Position numbers and translations under genes: made by a program. This document shows positions 37,001 to 46,909 of a stretch of DNA of 64,000 nucleotides, one piece after another (within the stretch, counting starts at the first letter, position 1; every line of letters starts with the position of its first letter). Origin of the DNA: Verrucomicrobiaceae bacterium (lineage in GTDB: Bacteria; Verrucomicrobiota; Verrucomicrobiia; Verrucomicrobiales; Verrucomicrobiaceae); assembly GCA_027490195.1 (NCBI GenBank), contig JAIXYN010000085.1:310001-374000 (forward strand), in the 5' to 3' direction. Under the pieces are notes generated by a model. It had not been told where the DNA came from, made no database searches, and was given only the letters and a program-made list of their open reading frames with translations.

Positions 37001-40000
37001 ACATCCACCGGCAGAAGCAGGGCGGACGTGCGAACTACGGCAGCTACAACACTTTTGGCAACACCGCCTCCAACGGCCTGCCCGCGAATGGCTTCATTCA
37101 GCAGGCGCCCGGCGTCACCGAATCTCCGGTGCTCGCTCTCGCCCATGTCCTGCAGATGGTTTCCGTATGGGACCTAGCAGAGCGTGAGCCGGCATTGCGC
37201 AGTCTCAAGCAGGCCGGTGTGAGCGATGCACCGCTGCTGCTCACAGCTGCGGAGAATTCACCCCAGTTGGTCATCACGCCCGAGATGCTGGCGGATCAGC
37301 CGCAGAACGCCGCGCTGCATGCCGCATGGCTGATGCAGAATCAGAGTGGCGATCCCGCCGAGCTGCAGCCAATTTATGAGAGTGCCTTCAAGCTCTTTCA
37401 GGCAAGCCATCCCTCGCTTGCTCTTCGCACAGCGGCGCAGGCATGGCGCACCGCCGGAGATCAATCCTCTGCCTGGGTGCGGCGCATCCTCGACCTTTGC
37501 CAGGCCCAGCCAAAAGCTGACCCAGCGGAGTTACAGACGCTGACCAGCATGCTGCGCACCCAGTCTGATCTGTTTCCCCAGTTGTCTCAAAGCGCCGACG
37601 TGGTCAAACTTGGCAAAGACGAAGTGCTTGCGATCACTACCTTATTGAAACGCAGGCTACATGCCGAGGACGATCAGCAGCCCTATTCGATTGCCGAAGT
37701 TATCTATGCCTTGGGCGCTGTGAAAGACTGGGAAGGCTTGGTGGAAATCATCCAGCATCGGCTCAGCCTGCCTGAGAAGCCTCAGCCCCAGGGACCGACG
37801 GCGGTCACGTTCTCAATGTACGGAGGACGGAGTCGTGGTTACTATCACAATTTTCAGCCGTCACCCCTGCCTGTGCCTGTCGATTCGCTCAAGCTGCCAT
37901 CGGACACTCTCAACTGGTTTTCAAGACTGTCGATACAGCAAGAATATGAAGAGAGCACCATCAGCGAAGCGCGGAAGAAATGGGCCCAAGAATTCCATGA
38001 CGGCTTGAAGCCCTTCATTGAAAAGACCCCGGAGCCAAGGCTGAAACTGATTCTCCGGCTCATCACGGGCGAACAGCAGGCCATGCTCGATGAACTGAAG
38101 CCGCGTCTCGCCGCCAATCCCGCGCTGGATGACCTGCTCCTCGCAGGCTGGCTTTCCCAGCAGTTAAACCAGTCCGAGAAAGCGATCGCTTTTATCCAGC
38201 AGGCCCAGCCGCTGGCCACCGATGCAGCACAAAGATTCCAGCTCGACCTTGCCCTTCTTTTTCATGCGCAGCGTCTGCTGCAGCAGACGGACAAAGTGGA
38301 TGTCACAAAGCTCCTCCCCACGGTGAAGCCGGTGATCGAACGCTTCGCCCAGACCGCCGCCACTCAGGAAGAGAAGTACCTGCTAGCAGAGACGATGAAC
38401 ACTTTTGGCATGCAGGAGGAGTCTCAGAAACTGATGCAGACGGCGCAGGGAAGCAGCGTCAGATCGCGCCAACAAAGCACGCCGGTGATCGCCAATCCCT
38501 ATTCGCGCAGCTATTCCTACCGTCAACAGCAGCAGAAGCGGCAGGTGTCCCCCGAGGAACTGCTCAAGAAAGGCGACCAAGCGGGCGCCATCCAGGAAAT
38601 CGTCAGACAGCTGCGACTGGCCATTCAGGGCTGTCTGAACCCGCAGAACAGCTCCAGCGCCCATCATCAGATTCATGAAGTCATCAATCTCTTTACCCAG
38701 CACAAGCTGACAGATCAGGTGATGCAAACCATGCGTACCGCCGCCAGTGCTGGATGGAAGCCGCAGCAGGAATATGCGGTGCTGCTGGAACACACCGGAC
38801 TCGAAACCAAACCGGGCATCGAGGCGCATCGCGCCGTGATCTCCGCCAATCCGCGCGCTTTTGCCTCGCATGCGCGTCTGGCCGCACTGCTGGCGATGGA
38901 GGGAGACTTCCAGACTGCGCTGCGTCATTGGAAGCTTCTGCCAGAAGTCACCCAGGCGATGTATCTGCCTGCGCTGATCCATGAGTTCAGTGAGAGCAGC
39001 AGCATCTCCATTCCACGGCCCGCCGCACTTTCAGGGTTGCTGTCCACATGGCTACGCTCCCTGCCCGCCAATCGTCCCCTTCCTGCAAGTCTCACTCAGC
39101 ATTTTAATCAGGCTTTAAACAACATTCAGCAGAGCGATTCCAGCCAGAACCTATCCTTCCCCGCCCTGTGGGATCCCTCCACGAAGGAGAACTCCCGCAA
39201 CAATCGCAACTGGGTCTTCAATGACGACGGCACGCCCAAGCTCACCCCTGAAAGCCAGAAGGCCAGGAACCAGCGGCGTGCAGCGCAGGACGAACTCTGC
39301 CAAGCGATGCTGCAAATCCCCGAACTCGCGCTCATGGGCTTCGCTCCGCTCGGCGGGCTGGCCATGTTTGAAAACCGCAGTCTCGCCGAGACGGAAAAAA
39401 TCGCGCTCGATTTGCTCAGCCTGCGCGCCATGCCCAAGGTTAAAAGGCGGCTCATGGCGCAGGGCAGCTATCAGGGGTACAACGGCGGCACCGATCCCGT
39501 CTCCCCCCTCGGCAGCTTGTTTGCTACCTCAGAGCGCATCGCCATGCCAGTGCCCGCCGTGTTTGCCACTTACAGCGCCGCCCTGCGCGGGGATCAGCGC
39601 GCGCTCGATGAAGTGATCTTTCCCGCCATTCTTAAAGCCGAAGGCAAATCCATTGCGGAGTACTGCCGCGCCTATGCCGCTGTGCTCATGGCTGATGAAG
39701 CACACTTCGTCTCCGCTGCATCCGCCTGGCTCAAACCACCGGGCAAAGGCAATTATTCTCACCGCAGCCAGCAGCAGGGCGGCCCCTTCGATGAAATCGT
39801 GCACCAGTGGCAGAAGCGGAAAATCAAGGAGCCTTTGAACGAGCTTATCCTCTCTCAATACGCCCAGCCTACAAGCGGCTACTCTGGCTACTCCCTGCAA
39901 CTGGTCAACACCTACGTCTTTGCCCTCGGGCAGCGTGATCCGGAAGCATTGCGCAGCTTCATCCACAGTCTGCGTGACCGCTGGATCGGCTCCACACCTG

Positions 40001-43000
40001 AATTACGATCCAAAAACATCGCTGACTGGCGCGAATATCAGCGGCAGCAGCAGCGCGGCGGCCGCTTTTCCTCTCAGTCCTCCCGCACGCAGCAGGCCGT
40101 GCAAGGTTACATCCAATGGCTGCAAAATTTGCTGCAGGACCGCCGCGGCCTCGGGCTGATTAAATTCGCCATGGAAGACGGCCTCGACAATTCGCCTGAA
40201 TGGCTGCGCCAGATCGCTTCCTATCATACTGGAGGCGACCGCATTCGCACAACGGAGGAGTTTTTGTCCAGCGCTGCCGCCCTCGGCTTTCTCGGGGAAG
40301 CCTCCCATTTCCGTGCTTATGATTTGAGCGAGGACCAGCGGCACATCACCTGGCTGGGCAACCTCGTCCGCCAGTGGCGCGAACGCTCGAACGACGAGCA
40401 ACTGAACGCCACTCTGGACCAGCTCGGCAAACGCAAACCCAGCTTCGGTGCCGATCTCATGCAGGCGCTGCTGCTGAAAAACAGCCGCACAATACTGCAA
40501 CTGGATGGCAAACCGACCCCGCTCGACGCCGCACATGTCACCAAGTTCCAGTCCCGCGATGAAGAAGAAGGCTTTGCCTATCGCGGTGCCGCGCTGCAGG
40601 TGGTGCTGACACGGCATGCTGAGGAGATCGCCGCAATGAGCGCCAACGGCCAGATTGAGCTCTCCCTCGTCCTGCGCGACGAGTTGCGCGGCTATCCGCA
40701 GTCTGATCGGCTGGGCAAGGAACTTACCCGTGCCCTTGCTCCGCTGCTCAAGATCGAAAACATCGAACTCACCCGCCAGGTGGACGGAGTGCTCGCCGCC
40801 AAAACCTGGAGTGATCTGCATCAGCAGGAATACCGGTTTGCCCAGCAGTTTCCGATCTTGCTGGGTGACTTTGCCGACAGTGACCCCGCCAAAGCGGATG
40901 CCGCAGCTCGTCATGCCGTCGAACTCCTGCGCGGCAGTCCTGAGCAGAAGCAATCCCTTTTGCAGAACAGCCGTGAAACAACGGTGTTCCGCCTGCTGAC
41001 AGCGCTCGCCCGAGTGCCACAGTTGCTGCACACCACGCTTGCTCTCGCCGAGCAGGAAGGCTTCTCACAATCACGCAATTGGAACTCCAACCTGCGCAGT
41101 TACATGGAAGAATCGCTGAATAAGCCCGAGAATGTCCGCTTCGTATTTTCCGGCACACCTTGGGTCGCTGAGGCTCCAGAATTTCGTGATCCCAGGAACG
41201 AAAGCAGCCTTGAACCGACTCTGCTATCCAGCCTTATCAACAGGACCGAAAATAGCAATGATCTACGGACTACGGTGAATGACTTCTTGGTTAAACAACC
41301 TGCCACCTTTGGCACCGAATTGCTCCTGGCATTTCTGCATCGGGCCCCGGGAGAAGACACCAACAGGCGCAGCTTTTACAACACCAAACGCCCGGATGAC
41401 GCCTCCATTCTGGCCTTCATCCAAAAGCGCCGCGAGGACTTTGCCAAACTCCAGCAAGCCTCGGCCACCAATCTCCTGGCCATGCTCAAGGCCCGCATGC
41501 CAGATTTGGATCAAAAGTTGGAGCAGGACGCCGCACTCCAGCAGGCCCTGCAACCTTTGATCAGCGCGAGCGCTGTTCAATTTGAGGCTGACATCGCCCG
41601 CTGGATGCAGATGACCAGTCTGAAAAGCTCCAGCAGCGAAGCCTACGAGGCCATCCAGGATTGTGTGCCCTTGCTTGACCGCCTCGCTCAAACAGACAAG
41701 CCACGCGCCATTGCCTTCCTTGATCAAATCAGCAAGCTCATTGCGCAGCAGGAGGCGCTTAACAACCGAGGTGGTAGAAGCCAGCAGCCCTCTCAAACTC
41801 AAGTCGCCCAATGGCTGCGAAACGCCACCACCGTCCCTGAGTTGTATCGCGCTGTCATGCAGCGGGCCGAAGAAAGCGGCGTGGCCAAGGATGCTTCCTG
41901 GATGGAGAACATTGAGAGCAACATAAGCTACACTCCCAAATACCGTGACAAGCCAAAGCGGTTCATTGCCCTGCTGGAGAACCTCGGAATGCTCGATCCT
42001 GCCGCCACCTTCGATCCACATTTTCTGCCAAAAGCGTTGGAAAGGCAGGCTGAGATGCAAAGGCAGATGCAGAACCGGCCCATGCCATATCCAATGGCTT
42101 CACCTCGACTGACCCTGCTCGAAACCTGGACGTATGAAATGCGCGGTGGATACTTGGTTCACAATCTTGAGGAAGAACTCCAGCAAAGACAACCCAGCAC
42201 CTTCGGCACCGGCATCCTACTGCTGATGTGCGGCAGCAAATCCAGTGAAGACATCGCCGCATTTGCCAAAAAACATGCGGAGGAAATTGCCTCCGCTTCT
42301 GCCGAGCAGAAAAAGATGCTCGCCGCTTTTTTTGAGCGGCTGCACTGGGCGGAGATTCTCGCGCCTCTGGTGCCGGCGCTGCACGAAGAATTCGCTCCTA
42401 TGCTCCAGCGGCAGGAGGCTCAGCAGCTCAGTTTTTTTGAGGACTTGATGAAAACCACCCAGTGGGCGCAGATCGAAGAACTGTCTTACAAGTCTCTCCC
42501 TAATCGGGGGCCGGTAGCCATGCCCAACGGTTTTCCTGGCAACTTTCCTATCGGCCCAGGAAGGACGCCCGGCAGTCTTCCTCCCCAGCCTTTTGGTTCA
42601 CGCAGGCCCCCGGGATTCTACCCGCCGGGAGAGCGCAACTTGGCCATCGACTTCCTGTCTAAGCAGTTGGGGCAAATCGCTAGGACCGAACCAGCCAAGG
42701 CACAAAAAGCTCTGCAGCATGTCTCGGACATTCACCACGCTGAATTCATCTCTGACGGCTCCCCCTTCAACACTCCTTCGCTGTCCCCACTGCTCCAGGC
42801 GCTTGGCTCTTTCCCCCGGCTGGCTCCCGCTGTTTTGATGGGCACCTCAAGGATGGACAGCCGCGTCTTCAGGCGCATGGATGAATGGGACGAATTCAAA
42901 TTGATGGAGTCAGTCCTCCCCGATGCAACGCTGAAGAGTGCCGCAAAAATCGTCAGCACCATCGAGGAAATGGGGCTGCTGAGTGACGCAGCTGCCTTCG

Positions 43001-45855
43001 ATCCAGTGCCGACTCAGCTTCCTTCCAAAGGCAGCGTGCTCACGCTGATCTCATGGCGCATGATGCATGACACCACGGAGGAGCGGGAGATTGCCAAAGC
43101 CAGCCTCCTTACGCTCGTCATGTGGCGCCTGCAGACGGCGAGCCCCGAGGTGCGGGAGCAGGCGGCACAAATGTTCGCAGAGAAACCCGGGGCGCGCTTT
43201 GGCCATCATCTCATGGCGGCGCTTCTCACAGACAAAAAATCTCCTAACAAACCTGCCCGCATGCAGCTTTGCTCAGGCCATTTTGCCAAACTCTCTTCAC
43301 GGTCCGCTGGACCGATCCTGCTAGCCATCGCTGGCTACCATCCCTCTCTTGCAGGTTCTGACAGCGCAGCAGATGGCCAGGCTCTCTTGACCCCGCTCCT
43401 TCAACTTCGCCAGGACGAGGAGCGCACCAGCCTCACGGCCATCATGGAAGGCAAACCGGCGGTCATGCCACCCTTCCGGGGCTTCTTGACCGTTGTCTCG
43501 CAAGAACTGGTAAAGCTGATGGAGGAGGGAAAACGGGACAAGGCGGTTGGTCTCATACGCGCCATGCGTCTCCAGCTTGAACCCCGGGACGCAGCCTCCG
43601 TTTTCGGAACGAGGTCATACTTTCGCGATGGCGAAACACTCAGCGAATTTCTCCGCGCCATTCTCCTCAACAGCGACAAGGCAGCCACATTGCTTGCTTG
43701 TGAACTTCAGGCCGCAGCTCATTTGCCGGAAGTTCGCATACCGTATGACCGCATGTCACTTCAAAAGAGCAGTGCCACCAAAGGCCAGTTGTTGATCGAA
43801 TGGGAAAATCGTGGCGGCTGGGCTGCCCCGGCTGTGGTCTTTGACGCACTCCTCAAGGACATTGCCAAGTTGGCTGACCTTGCTAGCACTCGCGGCCTCT
43901 GGCTGCCACTGCTCCACGAAATGCTCGCACGCATGGGACCACTGGAACAGCGTGAAATGGCGGCATGGGCTGCCAGGCAGAAAGACTCCGGCATCAAACT
44001 CGTGACTGCTGAACTCGCCCTTGCCCAATCTTTGCTCGATGCCACCGCACCAGCGTTCGCAGATCCTGCAAGCACTCGACTGCCGGCCAAAACCCCGCAG
44101 GCAGGAAAGTCTTTTGCCAGTGCTGCGGCATCCTCCGTGGCATTGCTCAAGGATGAATCCATTCCTGCACATGTCCGCCTTTCTCTGGCAGCCTTCCTGA
44201 CTGCCACCTACCCCGGACTTCTGGATGATGGCACCCTGCTAACCTGGGGCCAGGCGGCCGCTCAGGCCTGGCATGACGGCGCCCCTGTCACTGTTTTTGA
44301 GCTGGAGTCCCTGCTCAACGCTGTCTCGGTGCTTCCCGTCAATGAAAGCTGGAATCGCATCAGCAAATCGGTGCTCGAACGCTGGAGCCAGCGTGAGGAG
44401 ATCATGCAGCAAAAGAAGACTCGCTACATTGAAACACCCTTCCACCCGTTCGTTTTGCGTTTTGCAGCCCGCTCAGGTGATTCCGCTGTTTTAAGGTCCA
44501 TGCTCAGAGGAAATCCCGGCCAGGAAACTCGGCTCTTTACCAGCATCCTGCTCGAGAGCGGCGACTGGATGCGCGCGATCGAACCACTTCTTCTCCAGTA
44601 TATATCAACCATTTTATCGAAGCCCCAAGATTCCATCGGCTGGCTTCCAGCGAGTGCGGAAACTCTCACCAGGTTGCGGCACCACGCCATCGAAAAAGCT
44701 ATGCTAGCAGAAGTCGTATCCTTGAACGCCGATGACATAGCCACCCGCTGTCTTTACCCCCATCAACAATGGCCGGATCGTGGCAAACGTTTCGAAGCTT
44801 TTGTCAAAAAACTCCCTTCCGCCCCAGAGCCGCTCAAGCCAGAAAGTCTGGCACCTGTGCTGGTAATCCTGGGCTTTGAAAACACTCCTGCGGCACTCGA
44901 TCTACTCCCTCAGTTTGATGAACTGGCGAAGGTGTTGCAGGCTGACTCATTTCCTCAGCAGCCGTCAGGCATACGCATTTGGACTAACTTTCTCGCCATC
45001 CATGCAGCGCTTAAAATGGCACGTGGAGATGCCTCCCTGGCTGACACTTATTACGAGCGTGTAAAAAACGATTCAACCGTTGGACGAAGCGGCAACGTGG
45101 ACACCGCCCAGTCTAATTTTCGTCACACGCTTTTTCACTGTCTCGCGCAGCTTTGGCAGGTGGGCGAGGCACGTGATCTGGCCAAAATTTCCCGCCTCTC
45201 CCTGCTTGCGGACGCCGCCAAGAACCAATCATCCTCCAATGAAGTCATGATTCCACAGATCACCTTTGCACTGAAATCCTGGCAATCCGCCCTCAAAGGC
45301 GAGCCACTTCCCAGTGAACTGATCTCCGACATCAAAGACTACGGACTGCTGCTTGATTTGGCAACGGCCATAGCTGGCTCTGGCAAGACCCGTCTTTCAT
45401 TTAAACAACGACTGTATTTGTTCACTCAATTTTCCGGCCGCACAGACATTGCCACCCATACCAGCCAAATCTGGGGCAACTTGGTTCTGCGTCAGTATTT
45501 CACTGCTGAGGAACTGCTCAAAGAACGGGCTGCCATCCTGAAAGTTGCCCACTTGCTAGCCCCTTCTCATCTCAATGATTTCGCCATGTACATGCGACGC
45601 CACAACGTCGACGACACGGCCGTGGCAGCATGGGCTATCGCGGCCAAACAGCCACCCACCTCCAAGGTGTCTGCCTATTTTTCCCATCGCTGCCAGCTAG
45701 ATCGTGCCTCCACTCTCATTCACCTGAAAAAATTCAACGATGCAAAAGAATGCCTCAGCGAGTTGAATGAGAAGGAACTGACCTCCTCCAACCGCGTTCT
45801 TCACACATCGCTCCTCAAGCTTCTTTCGCAGCAAGCTCAAGCACCTGCAAAGTAA
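34060..45855 (+). CDS. Giant exported TPR protein (3931 residues) with novel C-terminal repeats
   Basis: The protein begins MHPRTALCLLLLGVNSAAQT, a signal peptide, and has no other membrane helix or C-terminal anchor. Residues about 70-1000 are TPR-like helical repeats (LAVFESHRGDDRAALAAYEAALKL and many similar). Linkers rich in Gly, Pro, Gln, Arg and Tyr interrupt it near residues 1250-1275, 1460-1495 and 2815-2860. After about residue 2050 it has four divergent modules, each ending in an FGxxLxxALL-like motif with Phe at residues 2129, 2417, 2715 and 3047. No catalytic motif is visible. A surface or periplasmic scaffold is likely. The last 41 bp overlap the convergent glycosyltransferase gene. 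Confidence 0.88.
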   Translation: MHPRTALCLLLLGVNSAAQTPTVVPAPAQRYLDILIKRPQPGTIFERFYAAWLEESSTTELGDFLQARTKLTAATAADHLLLAVFESHRGDDRAALAAYEAALKLDPANASAWIERSRLEARALDFAAALQSLEAAVKARPDAASTMEIGKLRGRALLRLGKNEEALRTWKELAAAHAEDEDLSEELIDLLTDEGQYEAALETAQALIKRSRDPVARTLRQLRLTDILLLAERRDEALKTMRETLATTGSDSWVEGDVLSRISRVFRMSDDVAGFEKFMADLVKEHPQRVALAWQHTQLLGETGQKDAALKEARTLLQSNPGRRDLQEGFLDLLESLDLIKEAVEQAQTLTQQNAADKEMLVRLASLQHRAKDDAAAQSTLERFLKLAGAAEADHLRAARLLENWEEPPVQPNSPAAKAYARLVESFPASISAQEAQAHYLHRQGQREAALAIWTRLAKSAALEDLLRITQALQARQESRTALDLLAPREQDFAREPRFYALLVQLGIANKEVERALPWALTRLRLAQDAESMETAVKDILLVLRSDESGKLSSPVLQELQSQATPTIQSRCLLAALLENAGKNAEAEKTLSSAPIEDQLIALSQLAVLFQTRQEWEKAAQTLQQVIALPGARTTARVQRMVDFYRRAEKPEQALTWIAEWKKLSPSAVQPWLDESRLLIALSRTKDALALLRAALRKFPDSIEAASSYATLCLENGQPDEAERTYLALYEKTTDTTARLRLISPLALAAQQHNSLPRLIENFQQRQKQNRASAQPWLALAEIHRSTSNDEERRRCLYEASRLRPQDLALLLDIARSEEEIGLTAEALRTLESAAKLDKTSKTRENIARLQIDSGDADLGYRMLFEIAGGSQMDARALEQMADTIAEKGEWERVIAFLEQVLEKHPKDYRLHYLNAVALEEAGREKEAVRAFIEIMSMHEELPGVLSTGRSIGLRQQYTSMSLPPGTEDWLVLPAMVQAAYIHRQKQGGRANYGSYNTFGNTASNGLPANGFIQQAPGVTESPVLALAHVLQMVSVWDLAEREPALRSLKQAGVSDAPLLLTAAENSPQLVITPEMLADQPQNAALHAAWLMQNQSGDPAELQPIYESAFKLFQASHPSLALRTAAQAWRTAGDQSSAWVRRILDLCQAQPKADPAELQTLTSMLRTQSDLFPQLSQSADVVKLGKDEVLAITTLLKRRLHAEDDQQPYSIAEVIYALGAVKDWEGLVEIIQHRLSLPEKPQPQGPTAVTFSMYGGRSRGYYHNFQPSPLPVPVDSLKLPSDTLNWFSRLSIQQEYEESTISEARKKWAQEFHDGLKPFIEKTPEPRLKLILRLITGEQQAMLDELKPRLAANPALDDLLLAGWLSQQLNQSEKAIAFIQQAQPLATDAAQRFQLDLALLFHAQRLLQQTDKVDVTKLLPTVKPVIERFAQTAATQEEKYLLAETMNTFGMQEESQKLMQTAQGSSVRSRQQSTPVIANPYSRSYSYRQQQQKRQVSPEELLKKGDQAGAIQEIVRQLRLAIQGCLNPQNSSSAHHQIHEVINLFTQHKLTDQVMQTMRTAASAGWKPQQEYAVLLEHTGLETKPGIEAHRAVISANPRAFASHARLAALLAMEGDFQTALRHWKLLPEVTQAMYLPALIHEFSESSSISIPRPAALSGLLSTWLRSLPANRPLPASLTQHFNQALNNIQQSDSSQNLSFPALWDPSTKENSRNNRNWVFNDDGTPKLTPESQKARNQRRAAQDELCQAMLQIPELALMGFAPLGGLAMFENRSLAETEKIALDLLSLRAMPKVKRRLMAQGSYQGYNGGTDPVSPLGSLFATSERIAMPVPAVFATYSAALRGDQRALDEVIFPAILKAEGKSIAEYCRAYAAVLMADEAHFVSAASAWLKPPGKGNYSHRSQQQGGPFDEIVHQWQKRKIKEPLNELILSQYAQPTSGYSGYSLQLVNTYVFALGQRDPEALRSFIHSLRDRWIGSTPELRSKNIADWREYQRQQQRGGRFSSQSSRTQQAVQGYIQWLQNLLQDRRGLGLIKFAMEDGLDNSPEWLRQIASYHTGGDRIRTTEEFLSSAAALGFLGEASHFRAYDLSEDQRHITWLGNLVRQWRERSNDEQLNATLDQLGKRKPSFGADLMQALLLKNSRTILQLDGKPTPLDAAHVTKFQSRDEEEGFAYRGAALQVVLTRHAEEIAAMSANGQIELSLVLRDELRGYPQSDRLGKELTRALAPLLKIENIELTRQVDGVLAAKTWSDLHQQEYRFAQQFPILLGDFADSDPAKADAAARHAVELLRGSPEQKQSLLQNSRETTVFRLLTALARVPQLLHTTLALAEQEGFSQSRNWNSNLRSYMEESLNKPENVRFVFSGTPWVAEAPEFRDPRNESSLEPTLLSSLINRTENSNDLRTTVNDFLVKQPATFGTELLLAFLHRAPGEDTNRRSFYNTKRPDDASILAFIQKRREDFAKLQQASATNLLAMLKARMPDLDQKLEQDAALQQALQPLISASAVQFEADIARWMQMTSLKSSSSEAYEAIQDCVPLLDRLAQTDKPRAIAFLDQISKLIAQQEALNNRGGRSQQPSQTQVAQWLRNATTVPELYRAVMQRAEESGVAKDASWMENIESNISYTPKYRDKPKRFIALLENLGMLDPAATFDPHFLPKALERQAEMQRQMQNRPMPYPMASPRLTLLETWTYEMRGGYLVHNLEEELQQRQPSTFGTGILLLMCGSKSSEDIAAFAKKHAEEIASASAEQKKMLAAFFERLHWAEILAPLVPALHEEFAPMLQRQEAQQLSFFEDLMKTTQWAQIEELSYKSLPNRGPVAMPNGFPGNFPIGPGRTPGSLPPQPFGSRRPPGFYPPGERNLAIDFLSKQLGQIARTEPAKAQKALQHVSDIHHAEFISDGSPFNTPSLSPLLQALGSFPRLAPAVLMGTSRMDSRVFRRMDEWDEFKLMESVLPDATLKSAAKIVSTIEEMGLLSDAAAFDPVPTQLPSKGSVLTLISWRMMHDTTEEREIAKASLLTLVMWRLQTASPEVREQAAQMFAEKPGARFGHHLMAALLTDKKSPNKPARMQLCSGHFAKLSSRSAGPILLAIAGYHPSLAGSDSAADGQALLTPLLQLRQDEERTSLTAIMEGKPAVMPPFRGFLTVVSQELVKLMEEGKRDKAVGLIRAMRLQLEPRDAASVFGTRSYFRDGETLSEFLRAILLNSDKAATLLACELQAAAHLPEVRIPYDRMSLQKSSATKGQLLIEWENRGGWAAPAVVFDALLKDIAKLADLASTRGLWLPLLHEMLARMGPLEQREMAAWAARQKDSGIKLVTAELALAQSLLDATAPAFADPASTRLPAKTPQAGKSFASAAASSVALLKDESIPAHVRLSLAAFLTATYPGLLDDGTLLTWGQAAAQAWHDGAPVTVFELESLLNAVSVLPVNESWNRISKSVLERWSQREEIMQQKKTRYIETPFHPFVLRFAARSGDSAVLRSMLRGNPGQETRLFTSILLESGDWMRAIEPLLLQYISTILSKPQDSIGWLPASAETLTRLRHHAIEKAMLAEVVSLNADDIATRCLYPHQQWPDRGKRFEAFVKKLPSAPEPLKPESLAPVLVILGFENTPAALDLLPQFDELAKVLQADSFPQQPSGIRIWTNFLAIHAALKMARGDASLADTYYERVKNDSTVGRSGNVDTAQSNFRHTLFHCLAQLWQVGEARDLAKISRLSLLADAAKNQSSSNEVMIPQITFALKSWQSALKGEPLPSELISDIKDYGLLLDLATAIAGSGKTRLSFKQRLYLFTQFSGRTDIATHTSQIWGNLVLRQYFTAEELLKERAAILKVAHLLAPSHLNDFAMYMRRHNVDDTAVAAWAIAAKQPPTSKVSAYFSHRCQLDRASTLIHLKKFNDAKECLSELNEKELTSSNRVLHTSLLKLLSQQAQAPAK

Positions 45856-46900
45856 GCATCACATTCAGCTCCAGATCCAGCGGCTGCCGTGTTTTAACAA
45901 GCACGGAACTGCCGCGCGCGCGCCAGTGGTTGATGCACATGCCCAGCGTTGCCAGATCAGCGGGATCGTCGATGACATGACCGTTGATGCCGGAGTCGAT
46001 CAACTCGCTTGCGCCATTGAAAGTCGTTGTCACCACCGGTATGCCGGTGGCCAGCGCCTCGCTCACCACATTGGAGCATGGTTCATAGATGGGCAGAAAG
46101 GTGAGCACATCGGCAGCGGCATACGCAGCCTCCACATCGCTCAGCGGCCCCGTGAGAATGACATTCGGCGGGATCTTACCGCGCATGCGGTCCCGCGTGA
46201 CAACAAGCAGTTTGAGATGTGTATCATCGCTGCGCCCGGCCATGAACTTCAGCAGCCAGGGCAGGCCCTTGCGCTCCCAGCCGGAGCCGACGAAGACCAG
46301 CACGAAATCGTTGTCTTCAAGTCCAAAGCGTTGGCGCGCTGCTGATCTCGACACGCTCTTGAATCTCTGCACATCCACTCCGTTGCGGATCGTATGCACG
46401 CGCTCCTGAGGAAAATCGGGAAAATGCTGCGCGATCTCGCCGCGCACCATTTCAGAGTTCACGATGATGCGCTGCGTATTTGCCGGATCAAAGGTATGCG
46501 CCTCAAGCGCCAGCATGTGGCGATGAAAAGCCCCCAGCCCCACCAGCGGGCGCTTCCACCAAGGCGCAAACTGCCTGCGCCGCTGCAGCCACACTCGGTG
46601 CAGTCCGTCTCCCGCGCGGTAGACATCCTGCTTCAGCGTGCGCTCCAAGCTGAACACGCAGTCAAATCTCTCGTTCTGCAAAGCGGCGTTCACGCCCTCC
46701 GCAAAACGCAGCGGACGCTCCGCGCGTGATCCTTCCACGTTGACGCTGTGAAACTGCACTCCCGCCGCCTGCCCCTGCCACTTCTCAGCAAACAAATGCG
46801 TCTCATGCCCTGCAGCGGTCAATGCCCCCAGCAGCCGCTGCACATACAGCTCCGCACCTCCGGTGGCGGAGAACTGGCGGCGGATGAGGGCGAGTTTCAT
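45815..46900 (-). CDS. Family 4 glycosyltransferase, WaaG-like
   Basis: The 361-residue protein is a GT-B fold sugar transferase. MKLALIRRQFSATGGAELYVQRLL is the typical acceptor-side start with the GGAE motif; RIIVNSEMVRGEIAQHFP and VHTIRNGVD lead to the linker. The donor-side motif EPCSNVVSEALATGIPVVTT carries the EX7E-type Glu pair. The closest family in appearance is lipopolysaccharide core glucosyltransferase I (WaaG), but acceptor and sugar cannot be fixed by eye. Its 3' end overlaps the giant TPR gene by 41 bp in convergent orientation. It is 56 bp downstream of the Hsp33 gene, with two hairpins in that gap. Confidence 0.88.
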   Translation of the reverse strand: MKLALIRRQFSATGGAELYVQRLLGALTAAGHETHLFAEKWQGQAAGVQFHSVNVEGSRAERPLRFAEGVNAALQNERFDCVFSLERTLKQDVYRAGDGLHRVWLQRRRQFAPWWKRPLVGLGAFHRHMLALEAHTFDPANTQRIIVNSEMVRGEIAQHFPDFPQERVHTIRNGVDVQRFKSVSRSAARQRFGLEDNDFVLVFVGSGWERKGLPWLLKFMAGRSDDTHLKLLVVTRDRMRGKIPPNVILTGPLSDVEAAYAAADVLTFLPIYEPCSNVVSEALATGIPVVTTTFNGASELIDSGINGHVIDDPADLATLGMCINHWRARGSSVLVKTRQPLDLELNVMLTLQVLELAAKEA

Positions 46901-46909
46901 GCAAGTTGG

